Positions 35,795 to 48,250 of a DNA stretch of 64,000 bases are shown here, piece by piece (positions within the stretch are counted from its first letter, which is position 1; each line of letters opens with the position of its first letter). The notes beneath the pieces are model-generated. The model saw only the letters and a list, made by a program, of their open reading frames with translations. It did no database searches and was not told where the DNA came from. The DNA lies in the NCBI GenBank assembly GCA_012861695.1, contig JAAOOA010000002.1, forward strand, positions 40,909,300 through 40,973,299, given 5' to 3'. This DNA is from Trematomus loennbergii (Eukaryota; Chordata; Actinopteri; Perciformes; Nototheniidae). Made by a program: the position numbers and the translations under genes.

Positions 35795-38150
35795 TATATT
35801 TCTTATTACACAGCCTAATGCTCGATTCTGATCGGTCAATTTGGAAATTCCAGAGTTCTGCTATTTTTGGATGTATGGAATCCATCCACAATGGTACTTT
35901 TTTAATATGTATTTTCCTATTCGGGGAGAGCAGAAAACCTTGGATTCATGATAGCTAAACCGTCCCCAGTAAAGAAAAGAAAATGAGCGCAAGAGAAGGA
36001 AAGAGGTTAAAAGACAGACCGCTGGATGTCAAAGAAATCAGCAGGAGAAAACAAACAGGAAGTAAACACTAACGGGAACACTGTATGGTCTCTGGCAGTA
36101 TTTAAATACTTTTTAATGGAAAAGAAAATGTGAACAGACTTGGAAGGTTAAAGAAAACCCCAATCGGTGCTGCCGACCTTTTAAGTTACGTTGCTCTCGG
36201 CATAGTTTTAGTTGGTGTGCAGTGGAACGGACTATTTATTTTGTAGGTAAAGCAATACAATAGTTTTCAAATCAATATTGTTAGCCAAGTCGTTGTTTTT
36301 TTATCCCTTACTTGGTATACAGCATGGTATTAACTAGTACAATTAAAACGTGTTGTTGCAATCCAATTAATATCAATGGTTGTTCCATGTTAGACTCAAC
36401 ATAGCCAGTATCACGTCACCACTGACGTTTTTTTTTACCTTTAATTAAAAAAAAGTATATTTCCTTTGAGTGGAAACATAACTACAACCAGAGTTTGAGT
36501 CTGAAGAACATAATGCAAAAACTACAGACTCAATGGAAGAGAAGCAGCTCCTTTTGTAGACATGAAGGGCCCATTCTAATGTAATGAAAACAACAATTCT
36601 TAGTTTCAGGTGGTTATACACTAATGGGATCATAGTTATGAATATTATATTTCATTTTGGTGGTTGTGGCCAACTTGAAATAGCTAGTGTGAGCCATTTT
36701 GTTGAGTTACCTCTTAGTCTATAGTGTAGATGTCTAGGGCTTGTTTTGTAAAAGAGAAATCTCGGACAGAATGGCTCCATAGGGATACCTTAAAGCAAAG
36801 ATATTTTCTATTGCTACTTTTCGCGGCCACTAGGTTGGTGCTTTCTTGTAATTATACAGGTCTTGAATTATTTAAACTGTTGGTGATTGGTTCCCTGACA
36901 CTTCCTGTCTACATGTCATGGTATTGTGGAGCAGAATGCTAAATCCAAACATCCTGGTAGGGGTTTGAAACCATGATGTGTTCAAGGGTCCCAGATTACA
37001 TTAAAACAAAGAGGTGATTTGAAATACAATTTTTCCTCTTGTTGTACATTGCTATTTCCCCAGTCTTTTTACCACTTGTAGCAGCAGTGGTGCTTAAGGA
37101 AACCCGACTCCCACTCTGGAAACGGCCTCAAGATATACTAGAAATAAAGTCTTTAATTAACATAGGTAAATAGTACAATAGCAATTATGCCTTAAGATTT
37201 TAACTAGTGTGTTATTAGCTTTGTGCCTTGGGTGACTATAATGCTCATATTGTTACAGGCTTAATGAAGAACACTTCTCACAATCAGTGCTTGCCTGTGT
37301 TTTATTGATCAGTTGGCTTCAAAGCATATATAATTGTGTTATAGTGTATTCATGTTTTAAAGGACTGCAGCAGAGTTGTGTTTCAGAGACTGAACACCGT
37401 CTGTATTGGATTGTGTCTCTTGATGTCAGTCTTGCAAAAGGTTGCAGAAGGTTTGCCGAGCCAAGAGAATTATAATGTGTGTCTAAAGATGAAATATCCC
37501 AAATGAATGTGAAAGACCACGCTTTCTTTAATACCCTAACTCATCTGCTTCTAACTCTTTTTCTTTCTTATGTATTATCTTATTTTGTCCATTCGTGTAA
37601 TTTGCTAAAAAAAACGAATTTCTTTACAGGCAATAATAGTAAAACAAAAGAAAGATATGGCATATCGTATGCCTTAAATACATTTTTGTTTTGTCAAAAG
37701 ACAGGAAAGAGAAGAAATTAATAAGAACAAATTGTTTAGCATACATTAGTAATTATAAAAACACAGACACAATGATATTTAAGCTAATGAGGTTACATTT
37801 AATAGAAAAATCCATATTAATATATCATTAATTAACATTTGAAAAAATCACAAACTAATGTAGAAAGTGCTGCCTTCTTTCTTTCTTACTCTAATGTGCA
37901 CTTTCTCTGGCCTAGGGTCAGCGCCGCACACAGGGTGATTACATATTGATTCAGTCAGTCAGCCCATCACCTCTTCAACCGCTCATCAAATATAAAGAGA
38001 AGTAGCGCTGAAGAAAAAACAATGCTGAGGTTTATCTCCTTTCACTGATGGGACTTCAGGGGCTGAAACAACGTGAGCCAATGGAAATCAATGGCTGAGC
38101 ACTGCAGCTCATGTATAGGACAACTTTATCTCACCAGCACAGACTGTTAG
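35795..38150. other. intronic sequence, nothing recognised
   Basis: No supported gene, RNA gene or defined repeat in about 2.3 kb. Confidence 0.5.
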
Positions 38151-38171
38151 ACACACACACACACACACACA

Positions 38172-38230
<59 letters not shown>

Positions 38231-38233
38231 ACA

Positions 38234-38264
<31 letters not shown>

Positions 38265-38295
38265 CCACACACACACCACACACCACACACACACC
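38151..38295 (+). repeat. (CA)n microsatellite
   Basis: About 145 bp of CA repeats with several CCA interruptions. Confidence 0.97.
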
Positions 38296-38408
38296 CTTAA
38301 GCCTCTGTTTGGAATACATAAAATATGAGGCATAAAATGTTTGGGCTGACAAAATCACTGAAACAATTGTATTAAATTGTGGGAAGCCAAAATTGTGATT
38401 ACATTTTT

Positions 38409-38490
38409 AGAATGTAGTTTAAGAGCTGCATAATTTTCAATTTCATTTTTAATATAAATTGAAAATGATGCAGCTCTTAAACTACATTCT
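38409..38490. repeat. long hairpin, 35-bp arms
   Basis: 38409-38443 (beginning AGAATGTAGTTTAAGAGCTG) and 38456-38490 (ending TTAAACTACATTCT) are reverse complements with a single mismatch around a 12-base loop. The RNA of either strand would form a stable 82-nt hairpin in the size range of a microRNA precursor. It could equally be a very short MITE or palindromic duplication. No known microRNA seed was recognised. Confidence 0.92.
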
Positions 38491-40762
38491 ACAAATATAA
38501 AACAAGTCCATCATATATACTGCTCTTTTGTTTTATTTAAAACTGATGTCCACATTGCACTTAATTTCTTAAAATGAGTTATTGTTTGTGTTTTTCCTTT
38601 GTGAAGTATTACATTTACACAGAAGTAAACACACAGGCTTTACCATGTGGTTATTTATTTAGACAGGCTATACCGTCACATTATTGGTATTAGGAAACAA
38701 AATAACTTATATTGTGATATATCACGCCATTTTTGGCCTATACCAAGCTCTACTCTGTACTCTTAAGAATACATTCTGTTTTGTTTCCTGTCATCTCGCC
38801 AGCGTTCAGTCACGCTCTCTGCACAGCAACGAGCTCAGACAACTTTTCCTGAAGCAGAGCTCAGATTACTTTTTCAAAACCATTTGTTACCTTTACTGAC
38901 AATGCCCTGATTCTTATACTATGGGTTATAAATATATCTTCCTGTGCATCCAGCTCTTATGAGCTAAAACTGTTTTTTTGGGCGCTGTGATGCTAGGCAG
39001 ACTGGCACCAGGAGTCCTCCCCGCCTGCTGAGATGCAGCAGTCATCAGGGAGGAGGCCCAGAGAGAGGGAGGGGTTGTGAGAACCAATACTTGCTCTCAC
39101 CTCTCCCTTGCTGCTTTTAATTCCTCCATCCCTTTCTCTCTTTTTTCCTCGCTGCTGGCAGCCGGTTGCAACCTCTCTCACTCCCACGCAAACAACATGG
39201 ACTCTCCACAGTGGGTGGACTCACTAATCGAAAGAGCGCATGAGAAAAGATTAGAGCCGTGTTGAAAAAATTACAATGAACTCAGATTAAGCCCTTGAAA
39301 GAGGTGTAGCAGTCACCGTGTGTGAAATTAACATAGCAGACCTCTGCTCAGAGTGCAATTGGTGTGTGAGTTATACGTTGATGAGTCACTCTTTCAGAAT
39401 CCTGACAGCATATGTCGGAGTGTGACAGACAGCATGTGAAAAAGAGCAGTGCTGGTTGGCACAGATTGGCAGATGCTCAACAAACTTGATCAGCTTTACA
39501 AAGTTGCGATGTATAGCATAAACCACAAATCAGGTGCGGTGCTCACAGACCCCTGATGTCTGAAACACATAATGTTGGTGGTGGTACAAGACTTCAGTGT
39601 CACTTTCTCCTCTGTTTTTGGTCAGCGTCACTGCAGTCGTGCTGCACTATTGTCATTTGTGACACCATGACGTCAAAAGCGATATCGACAAATCGGAATA
39701 GCAGTAAGGGAGGAGGGAGCTCGTTCATTGTGGAAAAATAAACACAGCTGAGTTCAGAATGGTAGCGTCTACCCAGCATTAAACTTCTTCTTCTGTGGTG
39801 GTCAGGAACTACCAAGAGTTGATTCCAAATTGATATGTTTTATGTTCCCTGGATGGGTTGACTACAATTAATGTTGCATTGCATTTTGTGGCCGTACTCA
39901 ACTTGGATTCTTCATATTGTTGTAATTATCCAAGGGACATACAGTAATTACTAGCATTATAATGGGAGTGAGTTAACATCTTGTTTAACTCCTTTCCTTC
40001 AGCCTGATATCATGTTTGCTGATTTGTGTTTGGAAAGGGAAGTTATTGAGTTTGTTATGCCCTAGCCAATTCGTCCGTCAGACATCATTTTAAAATGTCA
40101 ATTTTAAGAGTTGTCTTTCCTTAAGGTAAATATCAACTGTCAATTTAGCAAATTAGTTATTGATTCAGAGGTCTGCAGCGATACTACAAAATGACCTTTC
40201 TTCTAGAAAAAGGCCAACCCTTGTAATGAACACTGTAGACTGGGACCAGAATTAACTGACAGTAAATGGACAGCATTTATAAAGTGCTTTTCCAATCTTT
40301 GTGACAAGTTGTTAACAAGTCAGCTTTCACACACATTAATGCAGAGACAGAGGCTGCTATGCAAGGTGCACCACCAGGGAGACTTACATTCATACACTCT
40401 CAACACCGTTGGCCCCAAGGATGCATCAACATGTCCCCCATAACAACTTTATAATAGGGGATTTTGGAGAATGTATTTATATTATTAATCCAGTAGAATG
40501 TGGTAATAAAATGTTTGGATTGCCAACCGCCTCTTACTAACAAGAATAAAAGAAGAAGAAGCATTGACATGTTAGGGATCAACCCATGGATGAACACAAG
40601 TGAACTGGATACAGTGTCGGAGCCCTGTTCATCCCTATGAGAGTTCCTCAGTGGCTCATCAAGCCACAATGGAGCAACAGTAGATTCAAAAGGTTACCGG
40701 ATCTGGGCCCATAGAGCATGCGCACTTGAGTGTCCCTTAAGCCCCTCCTCCAATGTCCCGTT
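38491..40762. other. intronic sequence, nothing firmly recognised
   Basis: No supported gene. 38995-39240 is more GC-rich than its surroundings without exon signals. 40525-40562 resembles fragments ('AAAGAAGAAGAAGC') seen near other fish DNA elements. Confidence 0.45.
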
Positions 40763-41016
40763 ATAGAGAGGCGAAGTCCCTCCCTTTCCGGTGGACCCAT
40801 GGGACCTTATTTCGGAAAAGTATGTATTGAAGTCAATGGAGAGAGAAAACGTATCTCTCAATCCCGTTTGAATTGTGCCACGAATTACACATATGATGTT
40901 TGTCAATCTTAAAAAATAATTTCCATGTCAAAAAAGTCACAGTTGTCATAAGACTATGAAAAATACGCAACTAGAAAGACTACAAATCCCAGAATCCCGG
41001 TCCCGCATGCTGGCTC
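40763..41016 (+). mobile_element. one-ended copy of the 21412-type element
   Basis: It starts TTATAGAGAGGCGAAGTCCC and follows the left and subterminal parts of the 21412-22543 element ('GACCTTATTTCGGAAAAG', 'CACATATGATGTTTGTCAAT', 'GACTACAAATCCCAGAAT'). The far end is not preserved next to it; 41890-41935 may be another related block after an intervening insertion. Confidence 0.65.
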
Positions 41017-41031
41017 TTACGGAACCGACTA

Positions 41032-41799
41032 ATGGCGCATTTCCACTACACGGCCTCGCTCGGCCTCGCTCGGTATGGCTAGGCCTCGTTAGGACTGGCT
41101 CACTTTATGGCACATTTCCATTACAGTTTAGGAACTGGGGTAGTATCTATAGTAACGCAGTGTAGGCGGAGCCGTGACGTCCTCTTCAATGAGAAACCCC
41201 AGAAAAACAACACAGCCGTTAGCTGTTAGCACTCAGAGCTCACAGCTCCTCATATATGTTCAGAAACTAGACAAAAGTTAAACAAGTACACACCACAGAC
41301 TGCCTGTGTCATGGCGAATACAGTCGCTGCTTTATTTATGTCTGTATAGGCCGTTGTTGTGAGTGTGGACGGTCGGAGCATATACTGCGTTAGCTTAGCC
41401 AATCTCCATTTAGAAAACACGCATTTTAAAAGGTTTTTTCCCCTGCCGTCTGTCTGCAGACTTGTCAAAGCATTAATTCATGGTTTTGACTAACCGGTAT
41501 CAGTATGTTGTTACTTCGGCATCATTTTGAAACGTGTATTACAATTAAATCACGGTCAAATATGTCCATCTTGTTGTAGTTGTAGCCCCCTTGCCAGCGA
41601 TGCTCTCTCTAGTTTAGCATACTCAGCCCGACTCAGCCTCGTTGTCTCTGGCCCTAGACCCACGATTTTATGAGGCCAGAAAAACTGTGAATTAGGACCG
41701 CCGGCCGGTACTAGGCCAAGTGGAAACGCAACCAAAGACGGGCCGCTGACGTCACAGCCCTCTTAAACCGGGCTGCGCGCTGTAGTGGAAACGCGCCAT
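41032..41799. mobile_element. inverted-repeat DNA element flanked by TA
   Basis: The element is 768 bp. ATGGCGCATTTCCACTACA at the left and its partner ending GTGGAAACGCGCCAT at the right match at 18 of 19 positions. TA lies on both sides. 'TCGCTCGGCC' is tandemly repeated near the left end. It has no coding capacity. It interrupts the 40763 element family. The superfamily is undetermined. Confidence 0.72.
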
Positions 41800-41801
41800 T
41801 A

Positions 41802-43848
41802 CTCCCCTTGTGTGTATGTACAGCTCTCAACATGCCCAGACTTGTAGTGATTTTCACCTCTTTTAATACTTTTCGCCTCATTCTGAAAGAAAGAAGTGAA
41901 ATGTGCCAACGTGACGGCCGTCTTGGTGTGTGGTGTGAAAGGACTTTTATTTCGTACTGGGGGGTTTATACAGCTAAGAGACATTATAAGACTGATTTAC
42001 AGACGTCTCTATCACAATGAAAGTCAATGGTAAAAAGTAATTTTGGGCCAAATGACATCACGGAGTGGAACGTGGGTACCACCGTACGAAAATTTGCTTC
42101 AACGGTTAGCGATCTTCCTGGGACTCGGCATCAAACCACCATCTTATTCGAGGAGGATCATCTAGTTTTCAACCGACCTCCGTTTAAAATATGGGATGTA
42201 CTCAGAGTTTAAAAACTCACACATTTAGTTTACAGTTTTACATTTCTTTCAAAGTTATTGAAATGTAGAAATGCATGTTTTTCCTTTAAACAGAGAGTGT
42301 TATCCTCAAGGAACTCTCAAGACATTTACACATTGGTAACATTTGGATATATTGAGGGAGAAGTTGTGTGAAAATGTTCCCACTGTGACACCTGAGCACA
42401 GACACCATTGTCTGCCCCCAGCTGCTTCCACGAAGAGCACTGTGACGTCAAACCGTCTCCACCATCACATCTCACACATCACAAACACTTAGTTCAGGAA
42501 GCAGCGCGCCAACAGCTACTGCTGAATATCAAGTATCCTCAGCACAAACTTGATATTCATGTATTGTTGGCTGTTTTGGTTCCACGGTGTGAAGACACAT
42601 GCGTACGGAAACAGACAGCCCCAGAGCTTAATCAACCCCAAACTCTCTCTGACAATCACCATGATTAGTGCTCCACTCACATAATGAGCTCATCTGTCTT
42701 CTCTCAGCGAAACCATTGATTCACTGTAATGTGACACCATGCCAGTTAGGAGAAGGACTGCTATGAAAAATGCCAGCCTGCTGCTGCTGCGGTGGCACCG
42801 CTGGAAGCTATTCATTCAGTGGATGAGGTGAAGAATCGTCTGACAGCTGATGGATTACAGCAGCCCTTACTCTTAGTCATGCTTAATGAAAGACAGTAAA
42901 TAAAAAGTATTCCCGTGCCCATTCATAACGTGTGTTTGGTGCAAGCTAAATTCTGTAAACGGTAGCTAATCCCTTTTTGAAATGTTATTTGACATATATA
43001 TTTCCCCACACTTCACAATTTCCTTAAGCATCCAACAAAGTTCTAACTCATTTTCTCCAACATATAATGCAACTTTACTGAATACTACTACTGTGTGCGG
43101 TTCATTTAGATTAGATTAAAATGGTACTGCTACTTAACTTACATTTTATAGTGGTTTCATAGCAGATTCAGATTTCATAACAATAACAATCAAATGTGCC
43201 TTAATCTTCACATCTAAAATGTATTTGTACTTTTAAAGGTAACAGGGAAAGTCTGTGTAAAAAAAGTGTTGGTGAAAGTCTCTCTTTGTGTCTATAGCCC
43301 TGAGCAAGAAAACACAGTTTGTGGAAGCTCAGAATCTAAAATACTGTTTTGTAAGAAATCTCCTTGATAAAGCCTCATTTTGTCTTCATCTGGACTAAAG
43401 AAGTCATTTCTGCAAGAGATAAGCACTCCATGAATCGCATTGGGATTTCTTTGGGAGGCTGCATGGTTACTTCATCTTGCATCAGAACCACTTATAGAAT
43501 CTAAACACCACACAGTAATAAGTGAACACCAAAAGAGAAGCACGGACAGAAAGAGGAGGTGTTGGAAGTCACAAGGTGAGCACAGGAAGCGTGAGAGAGT
43601 GGAGGAAGAGGTGTAAAGACGAGGTGTGAATCACGAGGCGATAATGCTGAAACACACACGCGTACTAGAGAGAAAGATTTATTGTGTGTGTTTGAGAGAT
43701 AAAAGGCCTGACGATGGGATGACTGTTCATACAGAGGACATCCATTAGAAACATGTTTGTGTGCAGCATGCATGTGTTTGAGAAATGTTCTGAAAGATAA
43801 AAGGACAGTAAGGAGTGAATGGGTTTGTCATATTAGATTAGATATACT
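41802..43848. other. intronic sequence with a possible element remnant
   Basis: 41890-41935 ('ACGTGACGGCCGTCTTGGTG') resembles the reverse of 21675-21700 and may be the other part of the interrupted 40763 element. The rest shows no supported gene or repeat. Confidence 0.4.
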
Positions 43849-44110
43849 TTATTAAAGGGGCCCTGTCTGCTTTTTGGGCTTTACATTTCCTGTAGTGTGT
43901 TATATAGGTGTTTGTGCATTGTCAGTCGTCAGTGGATATAGCTAATGGTTTACTTTCCACACAGACCGTTTGTCTAAATAGGGCTAAAATCCCAAAGTTT
44001 CCTCCGGAGGGAGTTTCTCTCCCACCCCCCCTGCCTGAAACACCTGCATTGGACTCCTTTGTTTACTTCCGTGACATATTTGACATCACTATGTAACACT
44101 CGCACAAATG
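43849..44110 (+). repeat. dispersed MITE-like repeat, 'CCTATTATG' family, copy 2
   Basis: It starts TTATTAAAGGGGCCC and runs through 'TTTCCTGTAGTGTGTTATAT' and 'CCGGAGGGAGTTTCTCTCCC'. It matches 46930-47085 in reverse and 7188-7300 directly. Confidence 0.6.
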
Positions 44111-44279
44111 TACAGCTCTGTCTTTGTTAGTTTTATTTGTGTATTTGACTGTATGTATTAAGCCCAGCACTTTCTTTCCCTTTGTGTGTATTCCCTTGCC
44201 CTTTATTTCCATTCTGACTCAACTCAGTTATAATTACATTTTACTAAGCCCTGCCCTGAACCTTCTAATCCCTCCTATA

Positions 44280-44930
44280 TCCGCTGTCTCATGCAGCCAG
44301 GGCTGGAGCACTGCAGTCTTAGTCATAGCAGACGCTGCACCTGCCGCTCTGAAGAGCTTCCATCGCAGCTCAAACAGCCAAGGTTGCCACTCGGCGATCT
44401 GCAGACAGGCGAAGCTAAACTGCTAAGGCTGAAGCTCCGCACACAGCAGCTGCCGCAACAGTTCATTTCCAATGGCAACAGAAAGCAGATGCAGATCGGT
44501 CGCCATGCCAACCCTGGCTTGCTGACCCCTTGACCATATCTGCTCCCTCCCTCCAAACATCCTCCCATCCCACGCAAGAGAGAAGGAAAAGGCGTCCGAG
44601 GCAGAAACCTCGAGAGACTGAGTCAATTTACACTAAATCCACCCGAGCTGATCCTCATGCAGCTTCGCCAAAACACACTCCACACACACTCCATACACAC
44701 CTGCGTCCAGCAGATACTGCAGAGTGCTGCCCGCCCGACACTGTCAACACTGCTGTTGATTTCTTTGTCTTGGTACTCATCCTCAAAAAGCAAATATCAG
44801 CGTTTGACATTTATTTCTTCTTTCCTTTTTGTGGTTCTCTTTATACTGGGATATTCAGGAAAACATCAGGCCAGACATGTTATCCTCTCCAATACATTTT
44901 CTTTTTAAACATGAAAGATTACAAATGAAA
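44280..44930. other. GC-richer stretch with open frames, unassigned
   Basis: 44291-44533 is open on the plus strand (80 codons) and partly on the minus strand. It follows a pyrimidine-rich run ending in CAG near 44293. The translation (…CSLSHSRRCTCRSEELPSQ…) matches no family I recognise. It ends in a stop without a donor. It might be an unrecognised exon, a conserved noncoding element or chance; I do not call it a gene. Confidence 0.25.
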
Positions 44931-44954
44931 TAAGTACTCACATCACATGTTATA

Positions 44955-45190
44955 TAGATAATGGACTTGACTTATATAGCGCTTTATCAGGTATTTTCAC
45001 ATACAACAAGTCATTCACCCATTCACACCTCATTCATACAGAGTTGCTCTAGGGAAATAACAATCACACACATTCACACACCTTTGGCCATGGGTATCTT
45101 ACATTGACATGTTGCATGGGCTGGGATCGAACCCACAACCTTCTGGTTGAAAGACGACGCACTCCCTCGCAGCCACATAGCCATCTCTAA
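44955..45190 (-). mobile_element. tRNA-derived SINE-like repeat, second family
   Basis: In reverse, the head contains a strong B box (GGGATCGAACCC at 45123-45134 on the plus strand, that is GGGTTCGATCCC). The tail side has 'TTATATAGCGCTTT' and 'CACCCATTCACACC' blocks common in fish repeats. The A box is weak. It is distinct from the 29308 family. Confidence 0.55.
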
Positions 45191-45282
45191 GTCAATCTAT
45201 CAATAATAACCATTTTGATCCATATACATACAGACATATGCAAACAAATACAAGGTGAAGGGATTTTGGTAACATAATGATA

Positions 45283-45435
45283 TCATCATGTAACACTCAC
45301 GCTTCTATTAGCTAGCACTGCTCCAACACATTATACGTGATAGGTCAAGGGGCAGGACAACTCTAACTTGTTGACCAATCACAACAGAGCCATTAAAGCA
45401 TGGAGACATGGCGCAGGAAAATTAGAATAATATGT
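45283..45435 (-). repeat. dispersed repeat, 'CATTTTCAGG' family, diverged copy
   Basis: In reverse it reads 'AAGGAGGACATATTATTCTA', 'CATGTCTCCATGCTTTAATG' and 'GTGTTACATGATGATATC', the same order as at 1386 and 53519. Confidence 0.5.
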
Positions 45436-46770
45436 CCTCCTTAAAAGCATTAAGATAAAGTGCAACAGATACACATTATACATTTACATTAAAACACATT
45501 TAAAAATACTTAAAATAGCCAATAATACAAATAAAAACAAGATAAGACAAGTAAAAAAACACCTGAATAAAAGTGACAGTGCATCGTAAGATAAGAACAG
45601 TTATTTGATTTAATGAAAGGTACATGCTAAATGAATAGTCTTCAGCCTGGATTAAACGTCTTCAAGGTTTCATCATTCCTCGCTGTGTGAAGAGAGTTAT
45701 TCCTAAATGCGATATGGGAGAAATAAATGACATTCCAGCTTCCCACCAAAAGGATTTGTATCATCCTTTAAGGTAGATAGCAGCCTCTGGCTAATGGAAA
45801 CTGACATTAAGAAGAATCACCGGACACATTTATGACTCAGGTTAGTTTGGTCATTAGAGCTGTGCTGTGTTTTCATCAAAGAAATCACAAAAAAGGCGCA
45901 GTGAGAGCGAAAACAGACATAACCATCATGTCCCCTGTTTGCCTAAATAGATTATAGCGGGATCACTGATGGGAAGTCTGTGCCTAGAGGAAGAGTTTAA
46001 ATGAAATAGAGGGTGGTAAATGTGAGCCTGCTCTCTATGGCTGATCAATTTTACCTCACAGGATTTCTGGGTATGAAATTCACATTTATCTTTTCCCTCT
46101 CTCTGGAGTTTGGATATAAAAAGTTGCCTAGAGCGGCATTAAATATATCGTAGTCAGTTTGTTTTATAGTGTATTCTAGGCAGGATTTCATTTGGACTCC
46201 TATACAGGATTGAAAGGCTTCTATATCTTCTAACGGATTGCAAAATCCCTTTGTGTATTGGATTTAAAGGTGTGTTCTATTGCTTATGAATTCAAGTTTG
46301 GGTTATGGCCTCTTTTTAAAAGTTATCGTGTCGCTTGGATTTGCTTCCTGCAGGCTAGAACTTGAGGTTTTTGAACAGAATGCTTGCATACATTTCTGCA
46401 AAAACACAGCAGCAGACTTTGTGATTCCCTCGTGGGAGTGGGCAGTGGGAGGAAAGGGCGAGAGTTTCCCATCCTCTCTGCTAAAAACAATATCATCTCT
46501 CTTGTTTTTTTGTCACTCCTCCATGTTGTTTATTTCCTATTGCAATGTACTCCATCTGTCTCCGGACTCTCTTATCCATGTCCTCTTCTATTCTCCTTTT
46601 CTTTGTTTATCTGCGCTTAGATCAGGAGCGGAAGCATGACTCATAAAGTCAGACAGACGCTTGGAAATGGATAAAAATAGTCCGGAGTAGAGTTATGTCA
46701 GGTAATGTTCCAAGTCAAAGCATGTGATAGGTCTATATTTGAAACTTCTCAACCAACAATACAATGCCAG
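45436..46770. other. intronic sequence, nothing recognised
   Basis: No supported gene. A 119-codon frame at 46280-46639 has no recognised domain. Confidence 0.45.
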
Positions 46771-47085
46771 TTCTAAAAAGGGCCCTCATGTTCAGCTTCA
46801 TATGTGTATTCTGTGCCTCTACTGTGACGTGCCTTAGTAGAGCTAATGTGTTGGAGCGCTAGTCAATTGCAGTGCAGGTATTACATAGTGATGTAATTGT
46901 GTTTTAGACGTAAACAAAGTAGTCCAATGGAGGTGTATCAGGGAGGTGGGGGGGGGAGTGTGTGGGAGAGAAACTCCCTCTGGAGGGAACACAGGGATTT
47001 TAGCCTTTGCAGACCATTTACATGCACAAAAACCTATAAAACACTACAGGAAAGGGAAACCCCAAAAAGCATAATAGGCAACATT
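46771..47085. repeat. composite MITE-like repeat
   Basis: The left half matches the 'CATTTTCAGG' family ('GTGTATTCTGTGCCTCTACT', 'GCGCTAGTCAAT'). The right half is the reverse of the 'CCTATTATG' family ('CTACAGGAAAGGGAAACCCC', 'GCATAATAGG'). The two families may therefore be the two halves of one longer element. Confidence 0.55.
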
Positions 47086-47177
47086 AAACACACTATCAAT
47101 TAAAGTAAAAAATAAAAATAATAGCACACGTAGAGTTCACAAAGGGTATAAAAGAGATCAGAGAAAATGAAGACTGT

Positions 47178-47550
47178 GGGTGTTTCTCAATGTCGAGTAA
47201 AGCTGCTCCAGAGCCACTATTTCAAGCATACTACGTCATCGAGTGCCGCCGAAGGACTGTTCCAATGTCCAGCATACTTGGAATTCTACCGAGCCCGGCG
47301 TACTTCGTAGCGAGAAATTTCGAGGCTGCACACGTGTAGACTCCGCGGTCTTAAAATCCCCACAATGCTTTGCGCACGGACCAATTTCCCCAAATCTGTG
47401 GCGGAAAATGTAAGGCGGGGCCTCTCATATGACGCACACCTGCACTCTTCGTTCTCCGAATGCCAGGAAGTATTCTTGCCTCGCTTCTGAAGCAAGTGAC
47501 TCGGAAGACATGGGCTACCAAGCAAGCGTACTCGACATTGAGAAACACCC
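47178..47550. mobile_element. inverted-repeat MITE, flanks ACTGT
   Basis: The element is 373 bp. GGGTGTTTCTCAATGTCGAG and its exact partner ending CATTGAGAAACACCC form inverted ends of over 20 bp. ACTGT flanks both sides (47173-47177 and 47551-47555), a likely 5-bp duplication. Minus-strand open frames inside are not conserved genes. The superfamily is unassigned. Confidence 0.82.
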
Positions 47551-47555
47551 ACTGT

Positions 47556-48124
47556 TAAGATCCTAGACATTTATAACAATCCCATTCATCCCAATATGTA
47601 TATTGTCGGAGAGTAAGTTATTTTCTCCATTGATAGAGTTGATTACATAAGACAAAAGACATTTGAATGCACTATCATGCTTATTCTTTGCGGTTTTGGA
47701 ATATAACATAACTTTGGGTAGTAAATTGGCTGGTGTAAGATTATCTGGCTGAAGAGGCTGAGGGACGGTCCTAAGCCTAAATCCAACCATTTTACAGCCA
47801 AAAGAGATTTTGCAGTTCACTCAGTAATCACTTTCAGAACTATTGACTTCAAGGCTTTGAAAAGATCGCCCTCTTTTTAAAGCTTCTGTGGGTTTGAGGT
47901 CTTTACTCAGAGGAATGTGTACAGTACGTTAGGAATAATATGCAGCGAGGCGGGATCCTGATCACCCTGTCAGTTCTTTTTTTATGATGACCGCCTCTCT
48001 GCCTATAATCCAGTTTATTACTTGGCTACATACTAAATAAACCAACGACTTGGCTCACTATAGAGATCACAAATGATCACATTGCTTCTGCTGAGGAAAC
48101 AAATGTCCGTTCCACTGGTGCTGA
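47556..48124. other. intronic sequence, nothing recognised
   Basis: No supported gene or repeat. Confidence 0.45.
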
Positions 48125-48250
48125 CTGCACATAGTCCCTTGATCCTTCTTAGCAACGGTCCATTCTCCTCTGTTAGCGAAAATGAACAACCTCTGGGATG
48201 TCCAAATTGACCAATAAGATTTGAGTATTAAACTTAGCTGTGTTATAATT
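48125..48250 (+). repeat. dispersed repeat family F, copy 2
   Basis: It shares the ordered blocks 'CATAGTCCCTTGATCC', 'GAAAATGAAC', 'CCAAATTGACCAAT' and 'GAGTATTAAACT' with 27841-27955. Confidence 0.65.
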
